Origin: Acidobacteriota bacterium
GTDB lineage: Bacteria; Acidobacteriota; Terriglobia; Terriglobales; Acidobacteriaceae
NCBI GenBank assembly: GCA_021778315.1
Contig: JAJYCQ010000002.1
Span: 34,294-98,293, forward strand
Length of the DNA: 64,000 nucleotides
Reading direction: 5' to 3'
The notes under the pieces are model-generated. The model had not been told where the DNA came from and did no database searches. It worked only from the letters and a program-made list of their open reading frames with translations. Every line of letters begins with the position of its first letter. The first letter of the stretch is position 1. The translations under genes were made by a program, and so were the position numbers. Of this stretch, positions 28,180 through 40,394 are shown piece after piece.

Positions 28180-28244
28180 GACGCTTGCCGGGCGTCGCTG
28201 GTGCAGAACCGGCAATTTGGGTTACAGAAGCAAGGATAGAGACC

Positions 28245-29726
28245 ATGAGCAGTGCCGCGCAATTCGAAGAACCTTCCGAAAGCTATCTGCCTACGGGCAC
28301 CGAGGGAGGTCGGACCGCCCTCAAGCAAATTGCCGCGGAGCGGCTGGCGGCGCATCGCAGCCGCCGGGCAGTTGTTGAAGGCCGCGAGGCCCAGGCCCTG
28401 CGGGAGCAGGCCGTTATGCAGGCCGCCGCGCGCCTCCAGGCTCGCCGCGATGCCGCCCGCGCGGAGGTCCATCCCGGAGCATCGCGCGTGCGTGAGACTG
28501 TCGCCGCAAGATATCAGCAGATCCTCAGCTATCGTGAGTCTCTCGCCGCCGAGGCCCAGCGTGTCCTCAATCAGGCGCAAGCCGAAGCGGAGGTAGCAGC
28601 CATCAGCGCCAAGGCCGTGGTCGAGGCCCAGCGCAAGCTGCTCAAGGACATGGAGCAGTGGAATCAGCCCGCCCAGCCTGCCCCCGTCCAGCCCGCTCCC
28701 GTGCATAGCGCCGAGCTCTTCGAGGATCTGCCCCTGCTCGAGGTCGTGGAGCCGCGAGCGCCTCTTCCGGCACCCACGCCGCGTGCCAATCCTGTTCAGC
28801 GTGAAAATCCGGTCCAGCGCGATCAGAATGAGGCGCCCCTCCGTGCCGTGCCTTCCCCCGCAAAGCTGCAGGTGCGCCTGCTGGAGGAGATTGAGTTTGC
28901 CTCCGCCGCGGCTGCGTTTTACGCCCCCACGAAGACCGTTCCCGTAGCCTCTGACGAGATGGCCGAGCTGGACGAGGAGATAGAGTTCCGCCGCTCCCCC
29001 GAATTTCACAACCTGGTTATGGAGACACTTCCTATCCAGGCCAACATCATCGAATTTCCGCGGCAACTGGTCGCCTCCCGCAAGGCAAGGCCGCGCCTCG
29101 CCGAGGGCCCTCTGCGCGAGGACGGCACCCCCGAGCCGCAGCTCCGCATCTTCGAAGTCGAGACCGAGCAGATCTCTCTCTCCCCCGACGCCGTTTCCTC
29201 CGATGAAGCTCCGGAGTGGCAGGGCCTCCTGCTCGGCGACGGAACATCCGCGCGCCTCGCCGCCAGCATGTCGCCGCAGTTGGAGGCGCAGCTACAGCTC
29301 GATCACCACTTTTACGCCGCTCCCCTGCAGCGCAGGATCCTCTCCGCTCTGATCGATGTGCTGTGCGTCAGTGCCGGGTTTGCCGGCTTCGCGGCAGTCG
29401 CGTTCCAGCTCGCCGGGCAGGATCTGCGAGCAGCATCGTTACCCTTGCTCGGGACAGCGGCAGCGGGCACGTTCGTGGCCTTCGCGCTGCTCTACCAGAT
29501 GCTCTTCTTCACGCTCAACGAAGCAACGCCAGGAATGCGTGCGGCGCGCATCGCCTTCTGCACCTTCAGCGAACAGAGTCCCACCCGCAAAGCCATGCGC
29601 CGGAGGCTCTTGTCCACCGTGCTCGCCGCCTGTCCGCTGGGCCTGGGTCTGCTCTGGACAGCGCTGGACGACGATCGCCTCGGATGGCACGATCGCATGT
29701 CCCGCATGTATCCCCGCAGCTACTAG
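28245..29726 (+). CDS. RDD family membrane protein with long charged N-terminal region
   Basis: 493 residues. Residues 1-360 are hydrophilic, with an Ala/Gln/Arg-rich helical part (about 25-150, probably coiled coil) and a Pro-rich linker. The C-terminal 120 residues form the RDD domain: RRILSALID, EATPGMR and LGWHDRMS with two to three helices. RDD proteins are poorly understood membrane proteins, some linked to ion transport. ATG 28245 follows AAGGATAGAG. It is divergent from lptD. Confidence 0.8.
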   Translation: MSSAAQFEEPSESYLPTGTEGGRTALKQIAAERLAAHRSRRAVVEGREAQALREQAVMQAAARLQARRDAARAEVHPGASRVRETVAARYQQILSYRESLAAEAQRVLNQAQAEAEVAAISAKAVVEAQRKLLKDMEQWNQPAQPAPVQPAPVHSAELFEDLPLLEVVEPRAPLPAPTPRANPVQRENPVQRDQNEAPLRAVPSPAKLQVRLLEEIEFASAAAAFYAPTKTVPVASDEMAELDEEIEFRRSPEFHNLVMETLPIQANIIEFPRQLVASRKARPRLAEGPLREDGTPEPQLRIFEVETEQISLSPDAVSSDEAPEWQGLLLGDGTSARLAASMSPQLEAQLQLDHHFYAAPLQRRILSALIDVLCVSAGFAGFAAVAFQLAGQDLRAASLPLLGTAAAGTFVAFALLYQMLFFTLNEATPGMRAARIAFCTFSEQSPTRKAMRRRLLSTVLAACPLGLGLLWTALDDDRLGWHDRMSRMYPRSY

Positions 29727-29742
29727 CCGCTACTCGCAGTAC

Positions 29743-30240
29743 TTACTCGCTTGGCTGGCTGGCAGGCATTACGGCGCCCGCCTGCACCCACTGCGTCACG
29801 ATGGCGATATCGTCATCGGACATTTTATGCTTAGGCGGCATCGGCATCGGATCGTCGACCGGCCCTTCGTGGCGAATTAGCTTGATCAGCAAAGACTGTT
29901 CCGCATTCCCAGGCACGATCACGGCGCCATCATGGCCACCCTTCATCAGGCCCTCGCGGCTGGACATGCTCAGCCCGCCGCGGTGGAACATCCCTCCGTG
30001 GCAGTGATAGCAATTGTCCTTGAAGATCGGCAGCACGCGCTGGGTATAGAACTCCGGCGTGTTGGCGGCGGGTGCGGCCTGCGCGGCAACGCTGGTCGGT
30101 TGCCATAGAACGGCGGTGGCTGCCAGCGTGACGACTGCCATCGATAGTGCGGCAATCTTCAGGCTGGATGTCGTGCGCTTCAGGTTGGATGCTGAGCGGA
30201 AGGTCGAGGATGTGACTGTGGCAGGCAGGTTCTGGGACAT
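29743..30240 (-). CDS. PSCyt1-type cytochrome c domain protein
   Basis: 165 residues: an N-terminal membrane/signal segment, then a c-type cytochrome domain with CYHCH and the typical ending where MPMPPKHKMS is followed by VTQWVQAGA. This is the planctomycete/acidobacterial cytochrome domain usually found fused to larger enzymes, here alone. ATG 30240 has GGAGA 7 bases upstream, better than the TTG at 30246. It converges with the RDD gene (16-base gap). Confidence 0.8.
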   Translation of the reverse strand: MSQNLPATVTSSTFRSASNLKRTTSSLKIAALSMAVVTLAATAVLWQPTSVAAQAAPAANTPEFYTQRVLPIFKDNCYHCHGGMFHRGGLSMSSREGLMKGGHDGAVIVPGNAEQSLLIKLIRHEGPVDDPMPMPPKHKMSDDDIAIVTQWVQAGAVMPASQPSE

Positions 30241-30345
30241 CAGCAAATCTCCGTGTTCTCCCCAATGTAGCGCGAAACGTGGGGGTCAGCAAAGAGGGAA
30301 CGCCACAGAATTTACGTGCGATCAACGAACACGCAGGCTATTGCT

Positions 30346-30361
30346 GATTCGGTAACGAATC
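30346..30361. promoter_or_regulatory. Palindrome in a divergent promoter region
   Basis: GATTCG GTAA CGAATC, a perfect 6-bp inverted repeat in the 202-base gap between divergent genes 30240 (minus) and 30443 (plus). It could be an operator for one or both. Confidence 0.35.
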
Positions 30362-30442
30362 CGAATCGCTACTACCGTCGTACTGTTGCTGAGGATAGGC
30401 TGAAAAAGCTCGGCGGCTTAGCGGCCTCCTTATGAACTTGTG

Positions 30443-31993
30443 ATGATGATGACGCAGTGGGGGCTCGCCGCAAGGCAGCACAACGCACGCGGGAGGACAC
30501 TCTCTCGCGGCGCGGCGGTTATGACGGCGCTGAGCGTTGTTGTGCTGTGGCTAGGCTGTTCGGCAATCGCAGTGGCACACCCGATGCAGATGCGTCGCAT
30601 GTCCATCGCCCGCCAGTCCAGCAGCGTCAACCAGCGTCATGCGAAGCCTCATGCCGGGGCATCCAGGGCGCATGCAGCAAATAATTGGGCAAAGAGTACG
30701 AAGGGTGCATCGGTGAAGAGTCGTCAATCCAGCAACGGCGTAGCGCAGCGCAAGGCCAATGGCCCTGTCGGTAAGACCGCTGCGCGCTCGCGGACGCGTC
30801 ATCCCAAACACCCCGTTCAGGTCGACGACCAGGTACTGCCCGTATTCCACAGCGCCAGCGCCAGCCGCCGCAGAGGCCACAACTCCAGCCTCGCCCGGCC
30901 CCGGATCGCAGCCGCTGAGCCGCTGCCGGCACCTTCTACAGACACCGCGCAGACCACCAGCACGCCGCTCACCGTAAACGATTTTCTGCACGCCGCCAAG
31001 TCTCCTGCGCCAGTCGTTGCTCCAGAATCCGGCATCGTCGCCACCGGCGAATCGCATCCGGATGAAGACATAAGTTCGACGCCACTGCATCCCGCAGCTG
31101 CATCCGCAAAGCCGTTGCAGACCAAACAGCCAGCCGTGCTGGCTCGCGTCGAAGCCGCTCCCGCCGCGACCACGCGCACCCCGGTCGAGCACGCCGCACC
31201 CTCTGATCTCGTAGCAACACCTGCGCTTGCCGCCGAGACCTCGACGCACACCGACCCCGCCGCAGAGGATTCCGAAGGCGCCGCATTCCGCTCCCCCTCG
31301 CGCCAGGAACTGATGGCCGAAGTAGAGCAGCCGATGGTCCTCCCCGGCCTCTATCGCAATGGCCGGCTCGTCGTTCCCGCTCCCCTCCGTGGCACTCGTG
31401 AGATTCTAGTCCACCAGAACATGATGGCCGATGACGAAGGCCTGCAACGCGTGCAGGACGACGCCGATCTTCGCCGCATGCGCTCCACCCGCCAGTTGAT
31501 TGACTTCCCCGAGAGCGCCAGTCTGCATGTCAATCCGGACCTCGCCAGCGACCGCCGCTGCGCTCGCCCGTGGGCGGTTCGCTTCGCGTCCGATGTCGCG
31601 CGAGCCTACTACGCCCGCTTCCACGAACCGTTGCAGGTGAACTCCGCCGTCCGCACCGTTGCCTATCAAGTACGTCTCCGCCGCGTCAACGGAAACGCCG
31701 CCGGCATCACCGGCGAGGCCGCCTCACCGCACCTCACCGGAGAGGCGTTGGACTTCGGCAAGCGCGGTATGAGCCTCCAGGAGATTGCCTGGATGCGAGG
31801 CTATCTCCTCCCCCTGATGCGGGGCGGCAAGCTCGATGTCGAAGAAGAATTTCAGCAGGCGTGTTTCCACATCAGTGTGTATCGCGCCTACCTGCCCGCC
31901 AGCAAACGCCGCGCTGTTGTACGCCGCGAAGAAGCTCAGTTGAGCGAGCCGCGAGTGCCAAAAATCGCATCGCGCGTGGATCAAGTTCAGTAG
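30443..31993 (+). CDS. Secreted DUF5715-like protein (M15-peptidase-like C-terminal fold)
   Basis: 516 residues. After a signal/anchor segment (about residues 30-50) comes a long Ala/Pro/Ser-rich low-complexity region (50-300). The C-terminal domain has SAVRT, HLTGEALDFG and CFHISVY, which resemble the zinc-binding His-x(6)-Asp and distal His arrangement of VanY/M15 peptidases. DUF5715 is my best match but from memory. Peptidoglycan cleavage or binding is an inference. A run of start codons at 30440-30449 leaves the exact start open. A strong terminator follows. Confidence 0.75.
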   Translation: MMMTQWGLAARQHNARGRTLSRGAAVMTALSVVVLWLGCSAIAVAHPMQMRRMSIARQSSSVNQRHAKPHAGASRAHAANNWAKSTKGASVKSRQSSNGVAQRKANGPVGKTAARSRTRHPKHPVQVDDQVLPVFHSASASRRRGHNSSLARPRIAAAEPLPAPSTDTAQTTSTPLTVNDFLHAAKSPAPVVAPESGIVATGESHPDEDISSTPLHPAAASAKPLQTKQPAVLARVEAAPAATTRTPVEHAAPSDLVATPALAAETSTHTDPAAEDSEGAAFRSPSRQELMAEVEQPMVLPGLYRNGRLVVPAPLRGTREILVHQNMMADDEGLQRVQDDADLRRMRSTRQLIDFPESASLHVNPDLASDRRCARPWAVRFASDVARAYYARFHEPLQVNSAVRTVAYQVRLRRVNGNAAGITGEAASPHLTGEALDFGKRGMSLQEIAWMRGYLLPLMRGGKLDVEEEFQQACFHISVYRAYLPASKRRAVVRREEAQLSEPRVPKIASRVDQVQ

Positions 31994-32010
31994 CCAAGTG
32001 TACTGGGAGA

Positions 32011-32046
32011 GGGCGGCCGCAGACATTGCGTGCCGCCCCATTTTTT
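32011..32046 (+). terminator. Intrinsic terminator after the DUF5715-like gene
   Basis: GGGCGGC...GCCGCCC with an inner CGCA/TGCG stem (one-base bulge), followed by CATTTTTT. It lies 17 bases after the plus-strand stop codon. Confidence 0.88.
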
Positions 32047-32051
32047 CTCAG

Positions 32052-32255
32052 TCAGTCGTTCGGATTGGGAGGGACCTTCGCTCCCTTCCTGCGGGCCTCG
32101 GATAGACCGATGGCGATCGCCTGCTTCGGATTCGTCACCGCCTTCCCGCTGCGTCCGCTCTTCAACGTACCCTGATGCATCTCGTGCAACTCCGTCTTCA
32201 CCTGCTTGCCTGCGGACGGGCCATACTTGCGAGCCGCTTTCTTCGCCGTTGCCAT
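32052..32255 (-). CDS. Small basic DUF6496-like protein
   Basis: 67 residues, rich in Lys and Arg. The order of a KKAARKYG start, a GTLKSGRSGK middle and a QAIAIGLSEARRKG end is that of DUF6496 proteins, which resemble small histone-like or stress proteins of unknown role. It is a single gene that ends 6 bases beyond the T-run of the convergent terminator. Confidence 0.82.
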   Translation of the reverse strand: MATAKKAARKYGPSAGKQVKTELHEMHQGTLKSGRSGKAVTNPKQAIAIGLSEARRKGAKVPPNPND

Positions 32256-32305
32256 ACGCTGAACCTCCCATCAGGTTGGAGCGCAACTTCACGGACGGCG
32301 TTGCA

Positions 32306-33859
32306 TCAAGCGCTTCCGCGCTTTCTGCGAATCAGTAAGAACCCCAGCAGCAGCCCAATCCCTAGCGCCATATAGAACCTGCCGCTGTGGTCGTGGTTCA
32401 GATTTCCGCTCTGCCACGCCGAGTAGGTCGCGTTGAGATCGGCGGCGAGGCCGGGAATCGTGATCGTGTTGAAGTCGTTCGTGGGCAACGATCCGAAGAT
32501 GCGTTCGGGTGTGGACGGGGAGCCGTCGCGGTCCTTCGGAATCGCCGCCATCAGCGCATTGATCTCGGCGTCGCGCGGGTCGTTGAAGAGGGCGACGTCG
32601 GCGGTGTTGGGGAAGAGCGTGACGTGGCCGGTGAGCGCGTGCTCGATGGCGGAGACCCCATCCTGGCAAACCCCCAGCGCATAATATCCGCCAAAGGGCA
32701 GCGTCGGATGCGCTGCATGCAGGTGCATGTAGGCGACGGTCATCAGGCCGGCGAGGCGCGTGACCTCGATGGCTTGCGCGCCGGTGTACTCGTGGGCGTT
32801 GCGCTCGAGCACCCAGGGTTGGTCGAGGGTGTCCATCGTGCGCCACTCGGCTTTGCCGTCGATGCCGAAGTAGTAGGAGATGTCGGCGTTGATCTGGGGG
32901 CCGTGAGCGCCTGCGGCGGTGTGAATGTGCCACTCGTACTCGGCGTGGGAGGCGGGGACGAGGAGGTGGCGGCCGCCGCTTTTTGGGATGATGAGTCGCG
33001 AGTCGATCCAGAAGGGCGCCATGACGTCCTGGCCGTTGTAGTGGAGGTGCGCGAAGTTGGCGAAGTAGCGGGTGTCGTCGACGGTGACCTTTTGGGTTTG
33101 AGAGAGAAGAGCGATAAGTTCGGCGGGCGTCTTCGCAGTGCGGTAATAGTAGTCGTGCGGCGAACCCGGTGGCATGGGCATCGGCGGATCAACGAACGGA
33201 GCGAGCTCTCCTGACACGGTAAATCGCTTTGCGCCATCCAGTGAATTGGCGGCGAGGCGGTTAAGGACGTCCGCGAGTTGTTGGGATTCAGCGTGCTCGG
33301 GGGCGAGATCGTTGGGACCGTCGCCGCGGGTGACGCCGTCACCGAGCGAGGTGACGATGCCTACGGTGGTGAAGGGTGGGAGGGTGGAGGGCTTGTCGAG
33401 CGAGACAGTTTCGGCTCTGTCGAGGGCGTAGGGACCGAGGTCGAGATACTGATTTGTCGGGGCTGCGGAGAGGGGCGCTCCGGGGTGGACTGCGGAGGCG
33501 GACTCGAGCTTCTTGTCTTTTCCGGCGAGGTGGCCGACGACGCGGACGGTGGGGTTGATCTCGCGCATGGTCCAGCCGGGGAAGCTGTCCAGGCCCTGCC
33601 AGTCGCTGCCGAGGATGCGCTTGCGGAGCTCGGTGAAGAGCGCGGGCGTTAGCAGGGCGGGGCCATGCTTGCCGTCCTTGCCGCCGATCTCGCTGAGCAG
33701 TTTGTCGGTGAAGCCGGGCTGCGCGGAGAGCTGCCGCATCATCTGCGAGAACAGGATGGTGTTGGGCGGCATCGGCGTCTCCGGAGCCACGTAGTTGCGG
33801 TGGCAGCCGGAGAGAGCGAAGAACATGCAAACGAGCGCGAGCTTGCGAGTGAGACGCAT
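32306..33859 (-). CDS. Large lipoprotein with C-terminal transmembrane helix, function unknown
   Basis: 517 residues. The signal ends in lipobox LSGC, and a hydrophobic helix followed by RRKR closes the protein, so both ends are membrane-linked. The middle is soluble with few cysteines and several His (HIHTAAGAHG, MHLHAAHP), which could bind metal. I do not recognise the family. It lies between the DUF6496 gene and gatB on the same strand and starts 24 bases downstream of gatB. Confidence 0.75.
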   Translation of the reverse strand: MRLTRKLALVCMFFALSGCHRNYVAPETPMPPNTILFSQMMRQLSAQPGFTDKLLSEIGGKDGKHGPALLTPALFTELRKRILGSDWQGLDSFPGWTMREINPTVRVVGHLAGKDKKLESASAVHPGAPLSAAPTNQYLDLGPYALDRAETVSLDKPSTLPPFTTVGIVTSLGDGVTRGDGPNDLAPEHAESQQLADVLNRLAANSLDGAKRFTVSGELAPFVDPPMPMPPGSPHDYYYRTAKTPAELIALLSQTQKVTVDDTRYFANFAHLHYNGQDVMAPFWIDSRLIIPKSGGRHLLVPASHAEYEWHIHTAAGAHGPQINADISYYFGIDGKAEWRTMDTLDQPWVLERNAHEYTGAQAIEVTRLAGLMTVAYMHLHAAHPTLPFGGYYALGVCQDGVSAIEHALTGHVTLFPNTADVALFNDPRDAEINALMAAIPKDRDGSPSTPERIFGSLPTNDFNTITIPGLAADLNATYSAWQSGNLNHDHSGRFYMALGIGLLLGFLLIRRKRGSA

Positions 33860-33882
33860 GAAGAGATTAGACGCTGATTGCG

Positions 33883-35391
33883 TTACGCCGCGTCGAGTTT
33901 TTTCACCACGAGCTCATTCAGCAGCGCCGGATTCGCCTGCCCTTTGCTGACACGCATCACCTGCCCGACAAAGAACGCAGCGACCGTCCGCTTGCCGCCC
34001 TTGAACTGTGCAACCTGTGCCGGATTTGCCGCGATCACCTCGTCGATCATCGCCTCAATCGCCGACGTATCCGAGATCTGCTGCGGCTTATCGCGGTCAT
34101 AAACGAACGTAAAATCGCGCCCTTCAGCGAAGCACGTATCCAGCAGCTGCTTCAGCTGCTTCGAGCTGATCTCGCCAGCCTCCGCAAGATCCGCAGCGAC
34201 GACGATCCCATCCAGCGTCACAGGCGATTGCTCGAACTCGATGCCAGCCGCACGCAACCGCATCGTAATCTCGCTGAGCAAAATCGAGGCAACGCGTTTG
34301 GCCGACTTTGCAGCTTTCGCGGCCAGCTCGAAGCGATCCCCCAACCCTCTGTCCGTGGTCAAGGTAGCCGCATCCTGCGCGGAAAGGCCATACTCGGCCG
34401 CGAGCCTCGCGCGCCGTGCTTCCGGCAGCTCGGGCAACCCAGCCAGAATCTGCTTCTGCCACTCCGCGCCAACGACCAGCGGAGGAAGATCCGGCTCAGG
34501 GAAGTAGCGATAGTCGTGCGCCTGCTCTTTGCTGCGCATCGAAAACGTGCGGCCCTCGGCGTTGTTCCACAGCCGCGACTCCTGCACCACGCGCCCTCCG
34601 TCTTCGATCACACCAATCTGCCGCTCGATCTCATACTCTAGAGCCGCGCGAATGTAGCGGAAGCTGTTGACGTTCTTAACCTCAGCCTTGGTGCCGTAAG
34701 CCGCCGCTCCACGCGCTGCGAAATCCGACTTCAGCATCACGCTCACATTCGCATCGCAGCGCAGCGAGCCTTCTTCCATATTGCAGTCGGACACGCCCGT
34801 GTACAGCAGAATCTCCTTCAGCTTGGTGAGGTACTCGAAGGCCTCATCCGGCGTGCGAAGGTCAGGCTCAGAGACGATCTCCACCAGCGGAGTACCGCAG
34901 CGGTTCAGGTCAATATACGTGCGTGTCGCCGAGTCCGCATAGCCGTCGTGCAAGCTCTTGCCCGCGTCCTCTTCCATGTGCAGCCGCGTGATGCCGATGC
35001 GCTTGTCGTTGCCCTCCGCATCAGGAATGACGAGGACGCCATGCTCAGCGATGGGCTTGTCGAACTGCGAAATCTGATAGCCCTTGGGCGAGTCCGGGTA
35101 GAAATAATTCTTGCGCGAAAAGACGCTCGTCTCGCGAATCGTGCAACCGATCGCCTTCGCCGCCAGCACAGCAAACTCCACCGCCTGCTTGTTCAGCACC
35201 GGCAGCGCTCCGGGCAGCCCCAGGCAGACCGGGCAGACGTGCGTATTCGGCTCGCCGCCGTATTCGTTCTTGCAGCCGCAAAAGGCTTTGGAGCGAGTGA
35301 GCAGCTGAACGTGGACCTCAAGCCCGATCACGGGCTGATACTTGGCAAGGACTTCCGGCGAAAGTGCAAAGGCTGCGGACATTGTCCTCAT
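33883..35391 (-). CDS. gatB: Asp-tRNA(Asn)/Glu-tRNA(Gln) amidotransferase subunit B
   Basis: 502 residues (499 if ATG 35382 is the start, which has GAGGA close by). It has the GatB cradle domain with IGLEVHVQL and a zinc-site pattern CGC...CPVCLGLPG, then the GatB/Yqey helical tail that binds tRNA. It converts misacylated Glu-tRNA(Gln) to Gln-tRNA(Gln). gatA and gatC are not in this window. The start is divergent from the FNT channel gene, 71 bases apart. Confidence 0.95.
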   Translation of the reverse strand: MRTMSAAFALSPEVLAKYQPVIGLEVHVQLLTRSKAFCGCKNEYGGEPNTHVCPVCLGLPGALPVLNKQAVEFAVLAAKAIGCTIRETSVFSRKNYFYPDSPKGYQISQFDKPIAEHGVLVIPDAEGNDKRIGITRLHMEEDAGKSLHDGYADSATRTYIDLNRCGTPLVEIVSEPDLRTPDEAFEYLTKLKEILLYTGVSDCNMEEGSLRCDANVSVMLKSDFAARGAAAYGTKAEVKNVNSFRYIRAALEYEIERQIGVIEDGGRVVQESRLWNNAEGRTFSMRSKEQAHDYRYFPEPDLPPLVVGAEWQKQILAGLPELPEARRARLAAEYGLSAQDAATLTTDRGLGDRFELAAKAAKSAKRVASILLSEITMRLRAAGIEFEQSPVTLDGIVVAADLAEAGEISSKQLKQLLDTCFAEGRDFTFVYDRDKPQQISDTSAIEAMIDEVIAANPAQVAQFKGGKRTVAAFFVGQVMRVSKGQANPALLNELVVKKLDAA

Positions 35392-35462
35392 TTTATCAAC
35401 GCGCCCCCCGGTTCCTGCGAGAAAGCCTGCATCTCATATCCGAAGAACTCCAAAGGATGGGC

Positions 35463-36380
35463 ATGGCAGACGAGACCAGGACTGTAGTCGTTGAAGAAAA
35501 AGCAGAAAGTGGATGGACGCCAGCCGAGGAGCCCGCACCAGCAACTCCGTCCGGCGAGCCCGACGGCTCCGCCTCCCACCAGAAGAATCTCTCCCGCCCC
35601 AGCGCCCACGAGATCTATCAGCAGGTCGCAAAAAACGCCAAGGAAGAGTTGAATCGGTCCAGCATCTCGCTCGCCCTCTCCGGCTTTACCGGAGGCATCT
35701 TCATGGGCCTCTCGGCGCTCGGCGTGGGCATCATCCTGGCCAAACTCGGCACCGGCCCGCGCGCCTTCATCATCTCGCGCATGTTCTACCCTCTGGGCTT
35801 TATCGTCGTAATCCTTGGGCGCTCGCAGCTCTTCACAGAGAACACGCTCTACCCCGTAGCCCTCGTTCTCACCGAGCCAAAACAGATCTGGAACACGCTT
35901 CGTCTGTGGGCGACCGTCCTTCCCTCGAACATGCTGGGAGCCCTCACCTTCGCCGCGCTCGCGGGGCTGACTCGCTCCATGCCTGCCGACGTAGTGCAGG
36001 CAATCGCAGGCCTCGGACTGACCGCCGTGCATCAGCCCGTGGCCGCCATCTTCTGGAGCGGAGTCGTCGGAGGATGGATCATCGCGACGGCCGCCTGGCT
36101 GGTCTCCGGTTCGCACTCCATCACCGGCTCGGTCATGATCATCTGGGCGCTCACCTTTGTCGTTGGCCTGGGAAACTTCGCCCACTGCATTGCCACCTCC
36201 GGCGAGATCCTCACCGCTGTCCTTCTGCATCAACTTCCCTGGGACGCCTATCCGCAATGGTTTGGCCCCGCGGTCGCCGGCAACATCTGCGGAGGAGTCG
36301 TGATGGTGACGTTGCTCGAGTACGGGCAGGCCGTTCTGAGCCGAACCAGCGAGGACGATCCTGACGGCGCGCAAGTCTAG
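35463..36380 (+). CDS. Formate/nitrite transporter (FNT) family channel
   Basis: 305 residues with six helices after a hydrophilic N-terminus of about 60 residues. The FTGGIFMG and GNFAHCIATS segments are at the positions of the FNT pore loops. The family passes formate, nitrite, hydrosulfide or lactate; this longer N-terminal form is seen in less studied members. ATG 35463 follows AAAGGA with good spacing. mfd starts 25 bases after the stop. Confidence 0.82.
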   Translation: MADETRTVVVEEKAESGWTPAEEPAPATPSGEPDGSASHQKNLSRPSAHEIYQQVAKNAKEELNRSSISLALSGFTGGIFMGLSALGVGIILAKLGTGPRAFIISRMFYPLGFIVVILGRSQLFTENTLYPVALVLTEPKQIWNTLRLWATVLPSNMLGALTFAALAGLTRSMPADVVQAIAGLGLTAVHQPVAAIFWSGVVGGWIIATAAWLVSGSHSITGSVMIIWALTFVVGLGNFAHCIATSGEILTAVLLHQLPWDAYPQWFGPAVAGNICGGVVMVTLLEYGQAVLSRTSEDDPDGAQV

Positions 36381-36405
36381 CGCACATTGATAGACTGATA
36401 TCTGC

Positions 36406-40326
<3,921 letters not shown>

Positions 40327-40394
40327 CGCGCCACCTCTCCTCGTCGCAATCGAACCATCAAAGTGGCCGTGATTTGCGCTACACTTTGCGCACC

